Assembly (NCBI GenBank): GCA_944363685.1
Contig: CALVUV010000054.1
Span: 1-8,237 of the forward strand
DNA: 8,237 bases
Reading direction: 5' to 3'
Source of the DNA: an uncultured Bacilli bacterium
GTDB taxonomy: Bacteria > Bacillota_I > Bacilli_A > RF39 > UBA660
Under the pieces are notes generated by a model, which saw nothing but the letters and a program-made list of their open reading frames with translations, searched no databases and was not told where the DNA came from. The translations under genes and the position numbers were made by a program. This document shows, piece after piece, positions 1 to 4,668 of the stretch (positions are counted from its first letter, which is position 1; each line of letters starts with the position of its first letter).

Positions 1-43
1 ATTAGTAAAATATACTATTTATCCTTGTAAAATAAGGGAAAGG

Positions 44-76
44 GGTATTGGAAAGTATATAACCTTTCACAATACC
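44..76 (+). promoter_or_regulatory. 5' UTR hairpin upstream of the membrane-protein operon
   Basis: GGTATTG (44-50) pairs with CAATACC (70-76), and GAAAG (51-55) pairs with CTTTC (64-68). There is one bulged A (69) and an eight-base loop, giving 12 base pairs. No T-run follows (GAGTAAG), so it is not an intrinsic terminator. The first gene's Shine-Dalgarno AAGGAGGG starts about ten bases downstream. A TATACT at 11-16 could be a -10 box, which would place the hairpin in the 5' UTR, but its -35 box would lie outside the window. It may stabilise the mRNA or bind a regulator. I do not recognise a known riboswitch class. Confidence 0.5.
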
Positions 77-98
77 GAGTAAGTTAAGGAGGGATAAT

Positions 99-830
99 AT
101 GAATAGACAAGAGAAAGATTTTTTTGATAGTCCTAATATGATTACTTTTATTATTACGGGCTTATTAGTTGTTTTAATAATTTTGTCACAGTCTTTTGCT
201 ATACAAAGTCATTTAGGTGCTAGTGATATATTTAGGTCTATTATTAATCATAATAGTATTTATTTAGTCAGTTTGTTTTATTTTATTTTAATAAAAGTTA
301 AGTTTGGTAAGAGATATTTTGATTATCTTAATGTAGTTATGTTTGTTTTTTATTTACTTACTACTTTTGCTAGTTTATTTACTATTTTTCAATCTTTTGG
401 GTTTGATTCTATTTTGAATTTATCTTTTAATGTTTTAGTTACACTTTATTTTGGATATTCATTCTTTACTAATACTGTTGTAGGTAGAGATTTAAAACTT
501 TCTAATAGCCCTTTAGCAGAAATTAAAAATGATCAATATTATTATTTGTTGATGGGAATAATTGGTGTTTCATTGATTGTTTCTTTAATAAGTGCTAGTA
601 GTTTTGAAAATGTAGTTGTTTATTTATTAGAAGCGATTTATAAACTTTTATTTGTTAGATATATATATCTTTATAAAGAGTATATTGATCATAAAGAGTT
701 AGATAGTGAAGTTGAAGAGAAAGTAAAAGATAATAAGGATACTGTTAAAGAAGAAAAAAGTGAAGATGTTAAAAAGGTAAGAAAAACTCGTAAGATTAAG
801 AAAGATGATGTAGATAAGGAGGATAAGTAA
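99..830 (+). CDS. Polytopic (about six-TM) membrane protein with charged C-terminal tail
   Basis: I do not recognise the family. The 243-residue product has about six hydrophobic segments, near residues 14-35, 53-67, 74-99, 105-128, 147-166 and 172-192. They are followed by a strongly charged, probably cytoplasmic tail (198-243) rich in Lys, Glu and Asp, with a basic stretch KKVRKTRKIKK near 225-235. The start is set by AAGGAGGG (86-93) a few bases before ATG. It is the first gene of a three-gene operon: its stop overlaps the next start (TAATG), and the Shine-Dalgarno of gene 2 lies inside its last codons. The low-complexity tail could bind nucleic acid, anionic lipid or a partner protein, but nothing in the sequence decides this. 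No catalytic motif is visible. The operon suggests the three products act together at the membrane. Confidence 0.85.
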   Translation: MNRQEKDFFDSPNMITFIITGLLVVLIILSQSFAIQSHLGASDIFRSIINHNSIYLVSLFYFILIKVKFGKRYFDYLNVVMFVFYLLTTFASLFTIFQSFGFDSILNLSFNVLVTLYFGYSFFTNTVVGRDLKLSNSPLAEIKNDQYYYLLMGIIGVSLIVSLISASSFENVVVYLLEAIYKLLFVRYIYLYKEYIDHKELDSEVEEKVKDNKDTVKEEKSEDVKKVRKTRKIKKDDVDKEDK

Positions 831-1171
831 TGAGGGATTTGTTTGATGAAATAGATGAAACAAGAAAAGAGTTACCTAAATTAAAAAAAATAAGTAATGA
901 AGTTCAGAAGAAACGAAATTATAATTTTTATCAGCAGCTTGCTGTTTGCTTATTTATTTTCTTATTTATTGTAGGTGTTATTTTAGGTAATTTATTTCCA
1001 GCTTGTAGTGAGACAAGTAATTTGTTTGCTACTTGTACAAAAACAGAATATAATTTAACGTTAACGTTGTTATTTTGGCTTTCTAGTTTTGTATTTTGTA
1101 GTTTAGTTTATGGTTTAGGAGAAGTAATTAGTTTACTTAATGTAATTGCTTCTAATACTAAAAGAAAGTAG
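830..1171 (+). CDS. Small two-TM membrane protein
   Basis: This is a 113-residue protein of unknown family. A charged N-terminal region (1-36), possibly a short coiled coil, precedes TM1 (about 37-56). A loop of about 20 residues follows, containing Cys59 and Cys69, and then TM2 (about 77-97) and a short basic end. By the positive-inside rule both termini should be cytoplasmic and the loop outside, so the two cysteines could form a disulfide; this is an inference. The start ATG shares its A with the preceding stop (TAATG), and AAGGAGG at 816-822 gives a seven-base spacing, so translational coupling to the upstream gene is likely. It probably forms a complex with the products on either side. 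No enzymatic motif is present. Confidence 0.82.
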   Translation: MRDLFDEIDETRKELPKLKKISNEVQKKRNYNFYQQLAVCLFIFLFIVGVILGNLFPACSETSNLFATCTKTEYNLTLTLLFWLSSFVFCSLVYGLGEVISLLNVIASNTKRK

Positions 1172-1179
1172 GTAGGATT

Positions 1180-2076
1180 ATGGGAAAAGTTAATGTTGAT
1201 AAGAATGTTGTTAATTTTAGTAAGAAAAGAGCAAAGATTAGAAGAGAGGAAAAAAGAAGAAGATTTGTAGTTGGAGTTACAACAGGGGTTGTGGCTTTAG
1301 GTATTGTTGGTTGTAGTGTTTATAATTCTTTTAGTAAAGATGATTCTGTTGTTACTAATACAGATAATAAATCTACTGTAGCTTCAACTATTGAGCCAGG
1401 TGGTTCCATTGATGTTAGTAGTGATGAAATACCTACTGTTGCATTAGTTAATGATGGTGTTGATGATGACCAGTTGAGGGATGCGGTTAATAAGTTAAAT
1501 GCTGATGGTATAGATTGTCAATATTTAGATAGTGTAAGTGATGTTGATAATAGTGATGCTTATTATTATATAGCTGTTCAAAATTGGGGTAGTGAGGATG
1601 TCAAGATTATTACTGATAAAAATGGTAGTTCTATAAGTAATAATTTTACAATGGCTATTGCTAGTGGTTATGGTAAGGAAGTTAGTAGTATTCAACCTGG
1701 AGTTCACGATGAAAATTCTAAATTAGTTCCTTCTAATATTGAAAATGCTACTGCAGGTAAGATGGTTCCTCATGTTATGATTGCTCAACCTTATGATTTA
1801 GAGATTGATTATATTTCTATAGAAAATGGTTTAGCTAGGATGACTGAGTTCCTTAAAACAAATGAAGATGGTGCTTATGCTCCTTCTGCTATATATGTGA
1901 CACAACCAGGGGACTCCGTTAGTAGTTTGGGAAAAGATATTTGTGGTTATAATAATATTGGACCTAATGATTCAATTAATGAAGATGTTGTTTTGAAAGC
2001 AAAAGATTATGGATGTTTTAATAAGGAGACTGAAGTTAATATAAATAGAGTTAATGAAATTGATCATACATTGTAA
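1180..2076 (+). CDS. Exported lipoprotein-like or membrane-anchored protein of unknown function
   Basis: The 298-residue protein starts with a long basic region (KKRAKIRREEKRRR, about 15-28) and one hydrophobic segment (29-46) that ends in IVGC. This fits a lipobox with Cys45, although the 28-residue n-region is long, so an uncleaved N-terminal anchor is the alternative. A Ser/Thr/Asp-rich linker (about 50-84) leads to an exported domain (85-298). Near residues 239-255, the segment YVTQPGDSVSSLGK resembles the opening of a LysM peptidoglycan-binding motif, but the rest does not convincingly complete one. I considered an amidase fold for 85-230 but could not find its zinc ligands. The gene follows the two-TM gene by eight bases with a weak Shine-Dalgarno (GTAGG). 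It is last in the operon and ends at a strong terminator. It is probably a cell-wall-facing partner of the two membrane proteins. Confidence 0.83.
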   Translation: MGKVNVDKNVVNFSKKRAKIRREEKRRRFVVGVTTGVVALGIVGCSVYNSFSKDDSVVTNTDNKSTVASTIEPGGSIDVSSDEIPTVALVNDGVDDDQLRDAVNKLNADGIDCQYLDSVSDVDNSDAYYYIAVQNWGSEDVKIITDKNGSSISNNFTMAIASGYGKEVSSIQPGVHDENSKLVPSNIENATAGKMVPHVMIAQPYDLEIDYISIENGLARMTEFLKTNEDGAYAPSAIYVTQPGDSVSSLGKDICGYNNIGPNDSINEDVVLKAKDYGCFNKETEVNINRVNEIDHTL

Positions 2077-2103
2077 AAATAGAACCTTAAAGGTTCTATT
2101 TTT
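2075..2103. terminator. Bidirectional intrinsic terminator
   Basis: AAAAATAGAACC (2075-2086) pairs perfectly with GGTTCTATTTTT (2092-2103), plus T87-A91, with a very short loop. A-tract and T-tract flank the stem, so it works on both strands. It ends the three-gene plus-strand operon and also the convergent XRE gene, whose TAG stop (2096-2098) lies inside the stem. Confidence 0.9.
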
Positions 2104-2377
2104 GGTTGTATTGTCTTTTGTTATTCATTTTATCTATTATAGTTTTATCTCTATCAATATTCATAAATAAAATGTATGGTTCTATGTTAAGAGAGTTGGC
2201 AATAGCTTCTAATTTGGGAATAGTAGGACAATGTAGACCTCTTTCGACATCTGTTATATATCTTGGACTTAGTTTAGATAGCTCTGCTAGTTTTTCTTGA
2301 GAATAGTTATTTACATAGCGGTAATATTTTATATTAAATATAAGTAAATCTTTTAAGTTATTAAATTTTATTTTCAT
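2096..2377 (-). CDS. XRE-family (Cro/C1-type) helix-turn-helix transcriptional regulator
   Basis: The 93-residue protein is a single HTH_XRE domain (about 10-72) with little else. The pattern is typical: SQEKLAELSKLSPRYITDVE forms the scaffold and recognition helices, followed by RG, then CPTIPKLEAIANSLNI as helices 4-5. There is no ligand-binding, protease or dimerisation domain beyond a short polar tail (73-93). It is the size of a simple repressor or an antitoxin-like regulator. The start is supported by AGGAGG a few bases upstream on the minus strand. It is divergent from the DUF4190-like gene, and the 110-base spacer holds an inverted repeat and two direct repeats that could be its operators. 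It therefore most likely controls itself and that gene. No toxin-like partner is adjacent. Confidence 0.88.
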   Translation of the reverse strand: MKIKFNNLKDLLIFNIKYYRYVNNYSQEKLAELSKLSPRYITDVERGLHCPTIPKLEAIANSLNIEPYILFMNIDRDKTIIDKMNNKRQYNQK

Positions 2378-2378
2378 A

Positions 2379-2400
2379 CATACCTCCTAATATAGGTATG
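2379..2400. promoter_or_regulatory. Inverted repeat overlapping the XRE gene's ribosome binding site
   Basis: CATACCT (2379-2385) and AGGTATG (2394-2400) form a perfect 7-base inverted repeat with an 8-base spacer, immediately before the XRE start. The minus-strand AGGAGG lies in the spacer and one arm. It may be an autoregulatory operator bound by the XRE dimer. In RNA the same symmetry could form a hairpin that hides the ribosome binding site. Its function is inferred from symmetry and position only. Confidence 0.45.
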
Positions 2401-2404
2401 ATAT

Positions 2405-2443
2405 TATTTACTGCAAAATATTCACACGAACTATTTACTGCAA
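2405..2443. repeat. Two 12-base direct repeats in the divergent promoter region
   Basis: TATTTACTGCAA occurs exactly at 2405-2416 and 2432-2443, with starts 27 bases apart. The second copy covers the -35 box of the plus-strand promoter for the DUF4190-like gene. A spacing near 2.5 helical turns places the copies on opposite faces of the DNA. They are candidate operators for the adjacent XRE protein or another regulator. The motif is not palindromic. Confidence 0.5.
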
Positions 2444-2462
2444 GGTTATTTTATTATATAAT
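2434..2462 (+). promoter_or_regulatory. Sigma-A-type promoter for the DUF4190-like gene
   Basis: TTTACT (2434-2439), a 17-base spacer and TATAAT (2457-2462) form a good promoter, with a predicted transcript start near 2469, about 19 bases before the ATG at 2488. The -35 box sits inside the second direct repeat, so a protein bound there would block RNA polymerase. Confidence 0.65.
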
Positions 2463-2487
2463 AGTAGTGGAAAGGAGTAAATGAATT

Positions 2488-3087
2488 ATGGAAAAGCAGA
2501 AAAGAAGTGGTTTTGCAACTGTTGCTTTAATATTAGGTATTATCGGTATTTGCTTATCTTTTATTCCAATACTTAATAATGCATCTTTCTTTTTAGGAAT
2601 ACTTGGTGTAATATTTGCGATTATTTCTTTGGTTAAGAAAGCAAGTAAAGGTAAGGCTATAGCAGGTTTAATTTTAGGAGTTTTGTCAGTTGTTATAACT
2701 TTATCTTTGCAAAGTAGTTGGGCTGAATCTTTAGATGAAGTTTCTAATGATTTGGATAATGCAGCTGGTAATAATACTGAAGAAATACTTGGCAGAGATG
2801 TCGATGTTAGTATTGGTACTTTTGAAGGTAATTTAGATGAGTATGGATTGGTTGATTCTAAATTAACGGTTACAGTTACTAACAAAACTAGCGAGACTAA
2901 ATCATTTAGTATTCAAATTGAAGCGGTAGATACAAGTGGTAGTAGAATTACAACTGATTATATTAATGCTAATAGTTTAGGTGCTAATCAAAGTCAAGAT
3001 TTTGACATATTTACTTATGTTAGTAGTGAAGATTTAGAAGCGATGCAAAGTGCTACTTTCAATGTTGTAGAAGTATCAATGTATTAA
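2488..3087 (+). CDS. DUF4190-like membrane protein with exported FxLYD/DUF5067-like domain
   Basis: The 199-residue protein has three Gly-rich hydrophobic segments (about 9-28, 32-49 and 57-75), the pattern of DUF4190-like small membrane proteins (GFATVALILGIIG, then KGKAIAGLILGVLS). An Asp/Asn-rich linker (80-104) follows, then a C-terminal domain (about 105-199) rich in beta strands (LTVTVTN, FSIQIEAVD, ATFNVVEVSM). That domain resembles the Ig-like FxLYD or DUF5067 domains of Bacillota surface proteins. The role of these families is poorly known and envelope association is likely. I chose ATG 2488 because AAAGGAG (2471-2477) lies ten bases upstream; the ATG at 2481 is out of frame. It has its own promoter and terminator, so it is a single-gene transcript, probably under control of the divergent XRE regulator. 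Confidence 0.85.
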   Translation: MEKQKRSGFATVALILGIIGICLSFIPILNNASFFLGILGVIFAIISLVKKASKGKAIAGLILGVLSVVITLSLQSSWAESLDEVSNDLDNAAGNNTEEILGRDVDVSIGTFEGNLDEYGLVDSKLTVTVTNKTSETKSFSIQIEAVDTSGSRITTDYINANSLGANQSQDFDIFTYVSSEDLEAMQSATFNVVEVSMY

Positions 3088-3112
3088 AAAAATCTACTTT
3101 GTAGATTTTTTT
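3086..3112. terminator. Bidirectional intrinsic terminator
   Basis: AAAAAAATCTAC (3086-3097) and GTAGATTTTTTT (3101-3112) form a perfect 12-base-pair stem with a TTT loop and T-tracts on both strands. It begins within the stop codon of the DUF4190-like gene and lies just past the stop of the convergent P-loop gene, so it serves both. Confidence 0.9.
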
Positions 3113-3115
3113 CTT

Positions 3116-3577
3116 TTAAGTATATGTTATTTTTTTTAAGATTATTTTTTTGTTTGGTAAAGTATTAAAATATTTTACTTTTTCATAATACTCGTTTATT
3201 TTTTTGTCAGGGTAATCTTTATTGTTACCTCTTTTTAGAAATCTTTTTTTATATTCTTTTAAGCTATTTTCTTCTGGATAACATATTATAAAATTAATAT
3301 TATTTTTTAGATATTCTTTTATTATATCTATTCTATCCCATACTGATATTATATCATATTCGCTTTGGGCATCTTTGATAGCTTTTATATAGTTATTTGG
3401 GAAATCTTTATTAGGTGATCTCTTTAAACCTTTTCTTTCTTCCATATTTAAATGTTCTAAGCCTATATCTGTATAAGCATAGGGAGCAGGGTCTAAGTCT
3501 ATAACATTTTTATATTTATTTCCTAAGTAGGTTTTACCTATACCAGAGAAACCGGCGATTATTAGGTTAGTTTTCAT
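3116..3577 (-). CDS. P-loop NTPase, NMP-kinase-like
   Basis: The 153-residue protein opens with a strand and a Walker A loop, GFSGIGKT (residues 9-16, Lys15, Thr16). A DLD motif follows at 27-29, then a PNKDFPNNYIKAIKD stretch (55-69), a strand DIISVWD (75-81), a strand INFIICYP (94-101) and a basic lid-like segment KEYKKRFLKRGNN (107-119). This layout resembles small nucleoside/nucleotide kinase-like P-loop proteins seen in Bacillota and their phages. The substrate cannot be read from the sequence. I chose ATG 3577 although the frame stays open 25 codons upstream: the P-loop then begins near residue 9, as is usual, and GAGG lies suitably upstream. The start overlaps the end of the PASTA gene by 11 bases (ATGAAAACTAA), indicating translational coupling. 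A role linked to the PASTA protein is possible but unproven. Confidence 0.82.
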   Translation of the reverse strand: MKTNLIIAGFSGIGKTYLGNKYKNVIDLDPAPYAYTDIGLEHLNMEERKGLKRSPNKDFPNNYIKAIKDAQSEYDIISVWDRIDIIKEYLKNNINFIICYPEENSLKEYKKRFLKRGNNKDYPDKKINEYYEKVKYFNTLPNKKIILKKITYT

Positions 3578-4397
3578 TTGTAACCTCTTCGTTTGATGAA
3601 GATTCATTATTATTTTCTTCTTGTTGTTCATTATTATCTGTTGTATTGTCATTATTATTTTTTATATTTCTTGCAACTGTAATAGTTATAATCTCTGTGT
3701 TTTCTATTTTTTTACCAGCTCTTATACTTTGTTTTATAACTGTATTGTTTTCTTCATTAGTTGTTTCTTCATATTCTATTCTATAAGATATATTATTCGC
3801 ATTTAAAATACTTGTAGCTTCTTCAAGACTTATATCAATGACATCTGGTACAGTAACATGATTATCTAGAACTCCTACTGTTAGAGTAATAATAGCATTT
3901 TCGTGGGTTTTAGATCCCCCTTTCTTACTTTGCTTTATAACAATACCAACTTCATCTTCATTTGTAGTTTCAACTTCTTTCATTTCATAACTTAAGTTTG
4001 CAGTATCAAGTATTACTGTCGCTTCTTCATAAGAATATCCTATAACATTAGGAACTTCTATATTATTTTCTTCATAGTAGTGATATCCTAGGATACTTGC
4101 TATTACTAATAGTCCTATAGATAGAAGAATAAAGAATAGTAAAAGTATTTTAGTAAAGATACTAGATTTTTGTTTGTCATTAGATTGTTTGTTTTTAGGA
4201 GCTTTTGCTCTTTCCTTTTTTACTTTTGTTTTATTTTTTGTTTTTGTCTTGTTTTTAACTTTATTTTTCTTTTTCTTATCTTTGTTATTACTTTTATTTT
4301 GATTGTTATTTTGTTCTTCTAGGAAATAATAACCACAGTTTTTACAGAATTTAGCATCATCTTCATTTTCAGTTTTACAATTTGGACATATAATCAA
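3567..4397 (-). CDS. Zinc-ribbon, single-TM, double-PASTA protein without a kinase domain
   Basis: The 276-residue protein begins with a zinc ribbon, C4-P-N-C7 with C18-K-N-C21. A very Lys-rich cytoplasmic linker (about 39-78) leads to one TM segment (about 85-106). Outside the membrane come two PASTA-type repeats, each with a VPxVI opening and a VIKQS...G turn (about 114-175 and 182-242), and an Asn/Glu-rich tail. PASTA domains are known from PrkC/Stk1-type Ser/Thr kinases and penicillin-binding proteins, where they bind or sense cell-wall fragments. Here the kinase half is replaced by the zinc ribbon. I prefer TTG 4397 over the in-frame GTG 4404-4406, because that GTG is part of the Shine-Dalgarno GAGGTGAT, which is correctly spaced for the TTG. 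It is first in a two-gene operon and divergent from the ABC exporter leader. Confidence 0.88.
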   Translation of the reverse strand: MIICPNCKTENEDDAKFCKNCGYYFLEEQNNNQNKSNNKDKKKKNKVKNKTKTKNKTKVKKERAKAPKNKQSNDKQKSSIFTKILLLFFILLSIGLLVIASILGYHYYEENNIEVPNVIGYSYEEATVILDTANLSYEMKEVETTNEDEVGIVIKQSKKGGSKTHENAIITLTVGVLDNHVTVPDVIDISLEEATSILNANNISYRIEYEETTNEENNTVIKQSIRAGKKIENTEIITITVARNIKNNNDNTTDNNEQQEENNNESSSNEEVTNEN

Positions 4398-4415
4398 AAT
4401 TATCACCTCACGTAT

Positions 4416-4444
4416 ATTATAACTCTATTAAGTCTTTCTTTCAA
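4416..4444 (-). promoter_or_regulatory. Sigma-A promoter for the PASTA/P-loop operon
   Basis: On the minus strand, TTGAAA (4444-4439), a 17-base spacer and TATAAT (4421-4416) give a near-consensus promoter. The predicted start, near 4409-4411, falls at the edge of the ribosome binding site (4410-4402), so the 5' leader would be only about 12-15 bases. It faces away from the exporter promoter, and the two -35 boxes are 18 bases apart. Confidence 0.78.
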
Positions 4445-4462
4445 ATTTACAAGTGATGTTGT

Positions 4463-4491
4463 TTGACAAGTATGTATCTGTATGATATTAT
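4463..4491 (+). promoter_or_regulatory. Consensus sigma-A promoter of the ABC exporter leader
   Basis: TTGACA (4463-4468) is a perfect -35 box. With a 17-base spacer it precedes TATTAT (4486-4491), and the predicted transcript start is near 4498. The ABC start codon is about 170 bases further on, leaving room for the leader peptide and attenuator. Such a strong promoter before a terminator suggests control after initiation rather than by promoter strength. Confidence 0.85.
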
Positions 4492-4520
4492 TATGTCACT
4501 TGAAAGGAAGAGTGATTAGG

Positions 4521-4577
4521 ATGAGACTTTTAGTTACTAATGTAAATAGAAAACTTTATTATATATTTTTACAGTAG
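4521..4577 (+). CDS. 18-residue leader peptide of the ABC exporter attenuator
   Basis: ATG at 4521 opens a short frame for MRLLVTNVNRKLYYIFLQ, stopping at TAG (4575-4577). AAAGGAAG (4503-4510) provides a ribosome binding site about ten bases upstream; an in-frame GTG at 4512 is too close to it. The ORF sits between a consensus promoter and a terminator, and its stop codon touches the first base of the antiterminator arm. The likely role is cis-regulatory: the ribosome's position on this ORF decides whether the terminator forms. The MRL start, the RK pair and the YYIF stretch are the sort of residues found in drug-dependent arrest peptides, but I cannot assign an inducer. A secreted or signalling peptide exported by the ABC protein is a less likely alternative. 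Confidence 0.7.
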   Translation: MRLLVTNVNRKLYYIFLQ

Positions 4578-4635
4578 TAGTTTAAAAGATTTCTCATACA
4601 TTTATTACTTTTTATATGATATTTTGAAAACTACT
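4576..4635 (+). promoter_or_regulatory. Antiterminator structure in the exporter leader
   Basis: AGTAGTTT (4576-4583), starting in the leader-peptide stop codon, is the exact complement of AAACTACT (4628-4635), which is the 5' arm of the terminator. AAAA (4584-4587) can add pairs with TTTT (4622-4625), and TCATA (4594-4598) with TATGA (4615-4619). This gives an imperfect stem of about 17 pairs that excludes the terminator. TTTACAGTAG occurs at 4568-4577 and again at 4635-4644, so the end of the leader ORF copies the terminator's 3' side. A ribosome finishing the leader peptide would cover 4576-4583 and let the terminator form. A ribosome stalled early, or absent, would let the antiterminator form. 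Confidence 0.7.
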
Positions 4636-4651
4636 TTACAGTAGTTTTTTT
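4627..4651 (+). terminator. Intrinsic terminator (attenuator) before the ABC exporter
   Basis: AAAACTACT (4627-4635) pairs perfectly with AGTAGTTTT (4640-4648) around a TTAC loop, followed by a T-run to 4651. It lies between the leader peptide and the exporter's ribosome binding site (GGAGGTG, 4655-4661), in the same transcript and with no second promoter evident after it. Exporter expression should therefore depend on read-through. Confidence 0.85.
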
Positions 4652-4668
4652 GTTGGAGGTGTGTTTAT

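Noticed and set aside
1525..1707. Minus-strand ORF of 60 codons inside the exported-protein gene
   Set aside because: Antisense shadow of a well-supported gene; Thr/Ile/Asn low-complexity product and no ribosome binding site.
1180..2076. N-acetylmuramoyl-L-alanine amidase assignment
   Set aside because: No convincing zinc-binding His/Glu motifs could be placed in the exported domain.
2106..2300. Plus-strand ORF of 64 codons over the XRE gene
   Set aside because: Antisense to a clear HTH gene; it begins just after a terminator with no promoter or ribosome binding site.
2454..2885. Minus-strand ORF of 143 codons over the DUF4190-like gene
   Set aside because: Shadow of a real gene that has its own promoter, ribosome binding site and terminator; the product is a Ser/Pro/Lys-rich artefact of the antisense frame.
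3578..3652. N-terminal extension of the P-loop protein (25 codons)
   Set aside because: It lies wholly within the PASTA gene, has no ribosome binding site and would place the P-loop unusually far from the N terminus.
3621..3806. Plus-strand ORF of 61 codons over the PASTA gene
   Set aside because: Antisense of the Asn/Glu/Lys-rich PASTA coding region, giving a Phe/Ile/Cys-rich nonsense product.
4404..4406. GTG start for the PASTA gene
   Set aside because: This GTG is part of the Shine-Dalgarno GAGGTGAT; the TTG at 4397 has the right spacing to it.
4521..4577. Leader ORF as a bacteriocin or signal peptide exported by the ABC protein
   Set aside because: No double-Gly leader, no C39 peptidase domain, and the ORF overlaps an antiterminator; attenuation explains the layout better.
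4568..4644. TTTACAGTAG repeats as copies of the XRE operator TATTTACTGCAA
   Set aside because: Only a short core matches in reverse complement, and the pairing logic with the terminator already explains the repeat.
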